This document shows positions 56,095 to 64,000 of a stretch of 64,000 bases of DNA, piece after piece. The stretch covers positions 29,748,061 through 29,812,060 of the forward strand of contig NC_056038.1 in assembly GCF_004379255.2 (NCBI RefSeq), in the 5' to 3' direction. The first letter of the stretch is position 1; each line of letters begins with the position of its first letter. The DNA comes from Salvia splendens. Lineage: Eukaryota; Streptophyta; Magnoliopsida; Lamiales; Lamiaceae. A program made the translations under genes and the position numbers. The notes beneath the pieces were generated by a model. It did no database searches and had not been told where the DNA came from. It saw nothing but the letters and a program-made list of their open reading frames with translations.

Positions 56095-56165
56095 TTAGAA
56101 GATGGCGGAATTTGAACTCGGAACCTCAAGATTGCCATAGCTCCGCGTTGACAACTGCACTGCAT
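56095..56165 (-). repeat. tRNA-like fragment, possible SINE head
   Basis: On the minus strand a B-box-like GAGTTCAAATTCC (near 56120-56108) is preceded by a weak A-box-like GCAGTTGTCAACGCGG. No tail or target duplication was found, so this is tentative. Confidence 0.3.
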
Positions 56166-56200
56166 CTGGTTGGTTATCAAATCAGTATATTATAAGAGTG

Positions 56201-56580
56201 ATGCTAAATGGCCATAATGTGGCCGACCATAAAGAGTTAATTTAGTCCATTTACATGTATAAAAAAAATTAAAATTACCGATATAAACTTATATGTGTGT
56301 GAATGGACTTGTAAGTTGATACTTATCTTTGAATTTCATTACGTAAAACACATTAATATCACGAATTACTGTATACGTTCAGTAACAATCAATAAATGAC
56401 AATAGTAATAAGTTGAGCAAAAACTACGAAAGAGCAACACTAACATGTTGAGCAATATATAATGAAGATGATATAAAAGTAAAATCAAGTAGTATTAAAC
56501 CAAAAATTTGAAAAAATAATAATTTTTTTTGTTATTTAATTAATTTATGGCTGGCCATAATGTGGCCGCATAGCATTATT
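56201..56580. mobile_element. MITE with about 35-bp inverted ends
   Basis: The left end contains GATGCTAAATGGCCATAATG and the right end CATAATGTGGCCGCATAGC; the arms match as inverted repeats across about 35 bases. The interior is AT-rich and non-coding. Confidence 0.65.
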
Positions 56581-57816
56581 CATATTATAACTATAAAGAT
56601 TAAAGTGTTGAAAGACTCAACGGCATATCACACGGAATTTGAGTTAAATAAGTCAACAAAGAGATTGAAATGAAACTTACATTTTGGGGGTTTCTAGTGA
56701 TCAGACTGACAAATTTGATGATAACAAACTGCGCTTATTTGACTCATTCTTTCCATCCATTTCTAATTTTCTCAAATATATGGACTTATTTTCCTAAAAT
56801 ACACTGAAACTAATTTGTGCGTCAAATGAGAGTAAATAACAAAGCACGAATTGGTCAAATTTAGTATAGTTTCAGTGTTAACTTGGGAGTAATGTGATTG
56901 GGCATAGTTGTATGACGTTGTGATGTCTAAATTAGGAGTTTGGCTAGGCCTCACTAGGATAATAAGTGCTAAATAATGAGACGTTACTTTTTGTTTTGTA
57001 CTTTACCTAGTGTAATAAATCAAATAATTATTAACATAAATGAGATAATTGATGCTAAAAAAATTGAATGATAAATTTTAATTCTTTTCGTAATTTTCTC
57101 TATCCATCTCAATCCTCTCGATGAAGAACAACAACCATCCACAAAAATGGATGGACTTTTAAAGTAGAAAGAAAATTTACCAAAAAATGAAAAGAAGTTA
57201 ATTATTGTGAATGGACTAAAATAGAAAAGTAAGTACTTATTAACTAATGACGGTAATATTTTAGAATGTTAGGAAAAGAAAATTGTATAAATAATCTGAA
57301 AATGTGATGTAGTTGAATGAGTTGGCAATACGAGGAGTTACCATTTTAAAGGCGAGGAATTCATAGTTTTGGATACCCTTTGAGATTCTAACCAATCTTG
57401 TTTTCAAATTGAAAATCAACCAAGCTCCTCCCATTTTATGCAGTAATGAATACTACTACTACTACTACTACTGGATTAGCAAGCAGAAAAAGGATTTGTG
57501 TGGGCCCATATCAGTATTTGGGCCTACACAGTTATGAGTCCGTCAAAATCAAAAGAAACAGTAAATTCACAATTTATTGAAAAGTGTTTATTGGCTACAA
57601 TACAATATGTAAAATCGGGCTTAGCTGGGCTGCGATATCCATTGGACTCAATTTGGTGAGTAGAAAATTCCACTCAAAAGGTTATCAAAAGACAAATTTA
57701 TATCGAATACATAATTGTAAAACATTGACAAAAAATATAACCCACTAACTATTTTCATATAGTTTGCTAGTATTATTGCATGCTTTAATAAACACTGGGT
57801 ATGAGTTTTTACTTTA
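56581..57816. other. AT-rich spacer without gene
   Basis: No coding region or repeat family recognised, apart from a (TAC)n run at about 57449-57472. Confidence 0.4.
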
Positions 57817-58080
57817 TACTCCTCCGTCCCATAATAGGAGTCATTCTTATTGTGGGCGCGCCGCACGGGTTTTAAGAAATACTGTAAAGAATAGTGGTTG
57901 AAAAAGTTAGTTGAATATGAGACCCACTTTTTTATATTGGATTTATAATAAAATGTGAGTGAAGTGAGTTAGTGGAATGTAAGACCTACTTACCATTTAT
58001 GATGAAAATGAAGTGTGACTCATATTGTGAGATGGATCAAAATGGCAAAGTGTGACTCTTATTGTGGGACGAATGGAGTA
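57817..58080. mobile_element. Stowaway-like MITE
   Basis: TACTCCTCCGTCCC left and GGGACGAATGGAGTA right are inverted repeats; the right interior has TGTGACTCTTATTGTGGGAC. Non-coding. Confidence 0.7.
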
Positions 58081-58495
58081 TTATTTTATAGTATATGCAT
58101 TGAACAACTCACATGTAAAGAAAATAATTTAATTCGGAATTGGTAAAATATCTTGATTGGTTTAAACAAAATAGATTGAATTTTTAATATAGGTAGTATT
58201 CTGACAGACTAACAAGAAGATTAAACTTTGTTGATGTGTTTTGTAGGAATGGACTCACGTGGATTTCCAGTTACATGGACTTAATCCATATTTCACTTCC
58301 AAAATGTCAGTTTACTCTTTGTTGATTATTTAAATATCAGGAATATTTTGTAAATAATACTCCTATTTATTTTTTTTCCGACACGCTTAAGTGGTTAAAA
58401 ACAACTTAAAATATATGTATTCTAAGTCTATAACTTTGTATACATATATGGAAAATGTACTCCTAGTTTTGCAAAGTTTACACGCGAATACTAAG

Positions 58496-58699
58496 GCGGC
58501 GTTCGGTTGGAGAGATTAGCATGATATAATTTTCTGCATTGAAATACCGACTATTCATCGGAGCTTCAACCCTCCGACTATTTTATCTCTCCGCATCTCT
58601 CTTTTGTTCCCCATTATCCCTCTCCAATATTTATTAAGTCTTATAGAAAGCCCATTTCAACCGATCCAACTACTAATTTATAGTATAAGCAACCGAATA
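58496..58699. mobile_element. Short MITE with GTTCGGTTG ends
   Basis: Left GGCGGCGTTCGGTTGG and right CAACCGAATA resemble the ends of the element at 17861-18060. About 200 bases, non-coding. Confidence 0.45.
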
Positions 58700-59877
58700 G
58701 TACTAATTTGATTTTTTAAACAAATTGACATGAGCGTATTTTTCCGAATTATTAATATATTTCGAAAACTAATAGGGAAAAAGTTAGTGGTGGCGAAATA
58801 GGATTACGACCTTCCGAATCTTTAATACTAGTATAGTACTATTAAAATAAGTAACTTAGTATTGTTTGTTCCTCAATGTAGTAAGGGGTGACCCCCTTGA
58901 TCATAAATCATAATTGCTAATCTTAAAATACGTAGTCAAGGTTTATTTTAAAAATGGAAACAATGATTGATGAAACATTTTGACGTAACGAATCCTTAGA
59001 AGAAGTGAGTTAAGCGGCATGCATTACGACAAAATCATTATTAATTATGAGTTTAGCTTAAGAAAGCAAAAGGCCACCTGCAGAAAGTGACTGTATTAGC
59101 TTCACTCTAAAACACGCTTTTCACCCAAGTCACTTCCACTCATTAATATTGTCCACCGACTTTTTCTTTTACATAATACTCCTACTATTAATTAATTCAT
59201 CTTCTTTTCCTAGATTATAATCTTCAAGGTCCACTTTTTGCATGGTCGCATAATTACATCACACCCCAATTCCTTTTTTTATTATTAAGGAATCGAATTT
59301 GATGTATGCTAATCTATGCCTATTGATGATACCATTAATAAATTATAAGAATATGCATTATCAATAAATACATAAGAAACGTCTATTACATCACAACTGA
59401 TAGAAAAGTGTTGCTATTTATTAGTTGTGGCAAACCTTCTCTCTCGAGTGTTGGAAAGCGCCGCAAAACAAGGATTAAGGAAGAAATTCAAGTATAATCA
59501 CTCTCTGATACTCAGGTTAAAACTAATTATAAGTACTAATAATTTTTAGAGAAAAAATAAAAGGATGAAAATACATAAAAGATAATATCAAAAGTAAAAA
59601 GGATGATATCATAATAGATGATAGGCTTGGTGCTATGCTGAGCATTTGCAAAGTAACAAGAATATGTTATACGAGAAATATGAAAGAAAGGGAGGATTAA
59701 AAAAAATAATACTAAAAAATGTGGTTCAATCCTCTATCTATTTATGGTTCAATCAGTTTATATTTTTAATTCATAACAGTTCAATATTTTAGTGGTCTTA
59801 TGTTCAAATTAGACCGAACAACATGTTGGTTCGAAGCCTGGTCCGATACAATTTATAATTTTTTTTTTTCAAAATAG

Positions 59878-60123
59878 TACTCCCTCCGTCTTGAGATAAA
59901 TGAGACGTTTCTTTTTCACAATCGTTTCGAAAAAATGATAGTATAAAATAGTTAGAATGAATAAAAATTAAAGTAAGAGTGAAAGTATTATAGAGAAGAG
60001 TCTTTATTATCTATATTATTCTCTCTCTTACTTTTACCTTTTCTTCACTCTAACTATTTTATATCATTTTCCCGAAAAAAATGCGAAAAAGAAATGCATC
60101 ATTATCTTGGGACAGAGGGAGTA
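59878..60123. mobile_element. Stowaway-like MITE
   Basis: TACTCCCTCCGTCTTGAGA left and TCTTGGGACAGAGGGAGTA right are inverted repeats. Just inside, AGAATGAATAAAAATTAAAG and its partner near 60030 continue the pairing. Remaining sequence from 58700 to 61187 is AT-rich and I see no gene in it. Confidence 0.75.
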
Positions 60124-61187
60124 AAAAAAAATTTCAGAGTTAAAAACTTAATTTATTTATTTTGACATTTATTATCTATCAAATAATATACCTGAATAAC
60201 CTATTACATGGAGTAGAATTTAAATAAAAACAAGAGAATGAATAAAACATAATCATAAGATTCAATCTTTACTTTAGTCAATTTGATGGAACTCGAATCC
60301 GCAGATTAAATTATTAGGGGAATGTATTATGGGACAAGTGAGATAGGTCCCTCCCTCCACAATCCCACAATGGAGATGGCCATTTTATTCATGGATCTTA
60401 ACTAATCTTCTAAATTAGCATATTTTTTTGTCGTCAGAATATGAATATTTAATTTTTTGAAGTATTTATTTTTCCTTTGAGATGAAATAAAAGGTCAGAA
60501 AATGTAATGTTGGTATGGGACCCACGTACACCCCAACCGACACTTATAACGCTACACATCAAAATCCATAAAGAATTGCGTTCGCACATTAAACTTTGTT
60601 TATTCAGCTTATTAAATAACAGTCGTTGATTTACTAATCCCATGCTTTATCAATACACTCCATGGCATAAATCATACTCCACTAGTATATTTCTTTATTT
60701 CCTTTTTGGGTAGTGAGATTTGAGAAAGTCGATTCACTCATCCATCACAACCAAGCTTTTTTACTGGTCTTTCATTAATTTGGTAGTATTTCAAATCATT
60801 ATATTGTGTACGGAAACATCTTCATTTCAAAATTAGGACTATCAACTTATGTAGAGAAAATATTCTAAAAAGTTATTTACATAATAATATGTAAATATTT
60901 TACATTGTTATTATTATTTTCATAAACATCATGCTTACCTATATAAATGTCATTTTCTATCTAATATGTTTCTATTTTAATTTCATGAATTAGTCATTAT
61001 CTCCTCCAATTTATGCATCAGTTGAGATTTATTGTTGAGGTTTCCATCATCTATTCATCATTTAACAAAGCGCTGGCTTTTTAAATACAAAATAAATGGT
61101 TCATTTAAGTAAAAGTTGCCTTGTCAATATAAAATTTAATTTGATGCCACGTAAATTAATCATTGTTAACAACAATACGAGCATTAA

Positions 61188-61365
61188 TCCAAGCCCCTTG
61201 GCCTAGCGGTAAAGGGTGCTGGATACCGCGTTCATCCTCGAACTCTTGAGTTCGAACCCTGGGTGGCGTAATTGTCTTTCCTCCTTGGTATAGGAGTTGA
61301 TTTGTAATTTCCTCCTTCATATATATGATATAAATATATGAAGTTAATTTTTTTTTTTTTAAAAA
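61188..61365 (+). mobile_element. tRNA-derived SINE, copy 2
   Basis: Same family as 45913-46069: A box TGGCCTAGCGG, B box GAGTTCGAACCC and the same ATATATGATATAAATATATG tail, then T and A runs. Flanked by a 20-base target duplication beginning AACAACAATACG (61168-61187 and 61366-61385). It lies about 280 bases upstream of the SHOU4-like start codon. Confidence 0.9.
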
Positions 61366-61640
61366 AACAACAATACGAGCATTAATAAATGAAATAAAAA
61401 AATTAAGTTAAAAATTAGTCATCGGGAATGGAGCATCTTATTCTCAACAGAGAGACAAGGACAAAAAGGTCATTTCGATATCGACAGTAGACCCTCTTTG
61501 GTAATTTCATCACTCGCCTCCTCCATTACCTTCGCTTCCCTTCCCACCTGCACTACACTCTCACTCTACCCACACCTACAAAGCCTTTCTCCTCTGTCTC
61601 TCTCTCTCTCACCTCCATTTTCTCTCTCTAAAGGAAAAAA

Positions 61641-64000
61641 ATGAGCGTCCGAAGCGGGTCGCACCAGCTTAGTAACGGGCTGATGGTCTCGGGCCGGCCC
61701 GAGCAGCAGCTCAAGGAGCGCCAGCCCACAATGGGCTCACGCGCCGTTCCCTACACCGGCGGTGACGTTAAGAAATCCGGCGAGCTCGGAAGAATGTACG
61801 GCGTCGACCTATCCAGTGGGGACCACCATCACTACCCGCCGCCGGTTGTCCCCCCAAAGCTCCCCTCGCGCCAGCCCTCCTCCTCCCAGCACAACAGCGG
61901 ATCTGCTAGATCCGGCCCCAATTCCGGCCAAATGGGGAAGAATTCGGGGCCTATGAGCAAGAAGTCCTCGTCCTCTTCCTTCTCCGGGCCGATGACGCCG
62001 ATTCAGCCCACCGGCCTCATCACCTCGGGCCCGCTCAGCTCGAACCGGAGGTCGGGGCAGCTGGACGCACCGGCGGCGCCGAGTTCGTTCAAAAAGGCGG
62101 CTTACGGCTCCGCAGTCACGAGCCTAGGCGACGAGGTGAAATTAGGGTTTAAGGTTTCGAAGGTGACAATGTGGATGTTTTTAGTGGTGGTGGTGATGGG
62201 GCTGGTGGTTGGGGTGTTTCTCATGGCGTCCGTCAAGAAGCCGGTCATTCTGGTGGCGGTGGTGGCGTTATTGGTGCCGATTGTCGTCATTTTTGTGTGG
62301 AATTACGCCTACAGGAATCGCGGCGTGTTGGGATTCTTAAACAAGTATCCAGATGCTGAGCTCAGGGGCGCCGTTGATGGGCAGTTCGTCAAGGTCACCG
62401 GGGTAATTACGCATTTGTTTTTTATTGCCGAATTATTAGGAGAATTTTGCGGAATTTTGAATATTTAACTACGCCCAATTTCATCTTCTGCCTAGTATGT
62501 TATTCCCAGCTTGTTGCTAATTATGGCACTCGGCGGATCTCTCTCTCTCTAGTATATATATTTTATATTTATATGAAAATAGGGGACCAGTTTGACCACT
62601 GGAGCATTGGATATGAAAATCAGCAATTTTATTTGGATTATGATAGTGGGTGAAATTGACCTGGTAAAATTTTTTAGGGTGTATCCTTTCTGATAATTTG
62701 ATCATCAAGTGTGTCAATATTTCACTATGAAGGAGCGTAATTTGATTGTTTTACCTTCATCTGGTTTTTCAGATCTGGATCATTTACCTGATTGTTGTAA
62801 TTTAGGTTTGACTAAAAAAATAACTAAATGTTGCGATAAGTATATTCAAGAATAGTGATATGGTCATGGCAGCGGAGATTTGAGCTCTTAGGAGTCGATG
62901 AAAACTGGTTTCTCTAGTAAATTAACAGGCAATGAGGCAATGCTCCTCTGCACAGTTTATTTGTTTCAGATGTTGCAAGTAACTTCTGTATCTCCACGCC
63001 AATATGCCTATAACATAAGTGAGGCAAATTATGCCCAAGTGGTAGCAGTTATACAGTGATGCGAGTAACCGGGAAACATGTTGCCATTCTTCATTGCCTG
63101 CTTTAACTTATGTTACATTTGTTTAGGCATAAATCACTTAGCTAAAATTATGTCTAGCTCTATTGTGAACTTGCACATGTACTTGCATCTTTTCATGTGC
63201 TTAGAAGCTTGAACCCAACCTTATCGAAAGGTGTGTCTTCTTAGTAGTATCTTCAGAAGCTTGAACGGCACAGATCTTGGTTTGAAAGTGTATTTTGGGG
63301 TCGAAAATTCGTGGGCTTGTGTATCATTCTACCTGTTGCAACTTGCAAGTTCAGATGATAGTAGGAGTGCTAAAGTCAGCATTTTTTTCTGATTATATCC
63401 TGATTCTGGGAACCATAGCTGAAAAGAGTTGTCATGGTCATGCGTTGTAGTAATATAGAAGCCGCTAGCACACAGTTTAGTTGCATCAGTTTGCCCAAGT
63501 TACTTTCACTTTAAATTTACCTGTATTTATCAAATGTTGATTGGTTTTTGGCAGGTTGTCACTTGTGGCAGCATACCCCTCGAAACTTCTTTCCAGAAGG
63601 TACAAAGATGTGTGTATGCGTCCTCAGAATTATATGAATACAGAGGCTGTGGTGTAAAACCAGCTAATTCCAAACAAAGATGGTTCTCTTGGGCATGCAC
63701 GTACTCGGAGGTTAGTGCTTAGAATGATACTGCTTCACTAACTCAAATCATAAGGTTGCATCTTCTGTGATGTGTCACTTTGAACGCCACCATTTACATG
63801 CTTGAGTTATGGCTATACGATTCATTCATTTTATGGAGAGTTTGTGCTTTCATGATCAACAAGATGTTGCATAAAGCATGAGATTTCAAGATTTGTCTGT
63901 CTTTTAGTCGCTTACATTGCTGGTTATGTAATGAGTTACATAAGCAGACAATTTCTCCTTGGAAGTAATTTATTGTCCTTGCTTCTTTGTGTCAACAGAG
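61641..64000 (+). CDS. SHOU4: SHOU4-like membrane protein, 5' part (cut by right edge)
   Basis: Exon 1 is 61641-62402, exon 2 63555-63710, and exon 3 probably starts at 63999; introns are GT-AG and phase 0. Exon 1 has SHQLSNGLMVSGRPEQQLKE and PYTGGDVKKSGELGRMYG, the N-terminal signature of Arabidopsis At1g78880/At1g16860. A long Ser/Pro/Gly-rich cytosolic part follows, then two membrane segments at about residues 176-197 and 201-222. Exon 2 reads VVTCGSIPLETSFQKVQRCV and SKQRWFSWACTYSE. In Arabidopsis, SHOU4 proteins restrain delivery of cellulose synthase to the plasma membrane; older records call them 'ubiquitin-specific protease C19-related', although no protease motif is visible. The leader is CT-rich. 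The remaining exons lie outside the window. Confidence 0.85.

Overview
The window is nuclear DNA of a flowering plant. Host genes have GT-AG introns and plant-type proteins (TFIIF-alpha with the plant zinc-ribbon N-terminus, a DUF506 protein, a SHOU4-type membrane protein). Most of the rest is transposable elements. The mix of Harbinger, hAT and Stowaway-like elements, Tat-type gypsy and tRNA-derived SINEs suits a eudicot, possibly an asterid such as a Lamiales species; that placement is inference only.

Layout. 1-5850: layered wreckage. A hAT element (1-1940, running off the left edge) sits in the RNase H region of a dead copia element (1941-3681), followed by a Harbinger scrap and a second decayed copia gag. 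7398-15634: TFIIF-alpha (RAP74), 9 exons, intact; intron 4 carries a non-autonomous LTR retrotransposon (10345-12926) that itself holds two inverted hAT-like MITEs. 16278-17357: Harbinger remnant. 18292-25620: young Tat-lineage gypsy element with apparently identical LTRs, a gag, a collapsed pol and a four-exon antisense gene. 27260-29915: a chain of short elements separated by (TA)n microsatellites. 30055-31349: DUF506 gene. 33318-46911: an acyl-protein thioesterase gene broken by a lost splice donor and a frameshift; its 11.3 kb intron 4 holds two large (TA)n-bounded elements, one carrying fragments of an HD-Zip II gene and a receptor kinase gene, plus a probable solo LTR with a SINE. 47762-48361: small intronless plant-specific gene. 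49249-53897: three consecutive Harbinger-like elements, the first filled with a tandem array of snRNA-promoter-like units. 54442-56064: second copy of the 1.6 kb foldback element, inverted. 61641-64000: 5' part of a SHOU4-like gene, cut by the right edge.

The host genes do not form a pathway. The recurring theme is mobile DNA in or near genes: at least seven elements are bounded by (TA)n microsatellites, and they include foldback, short-TIR and gene-fragment-carrying forms. Exon coordinates were read by eye from splice consensus, reading frame and remembered family sequence, and no search was run.
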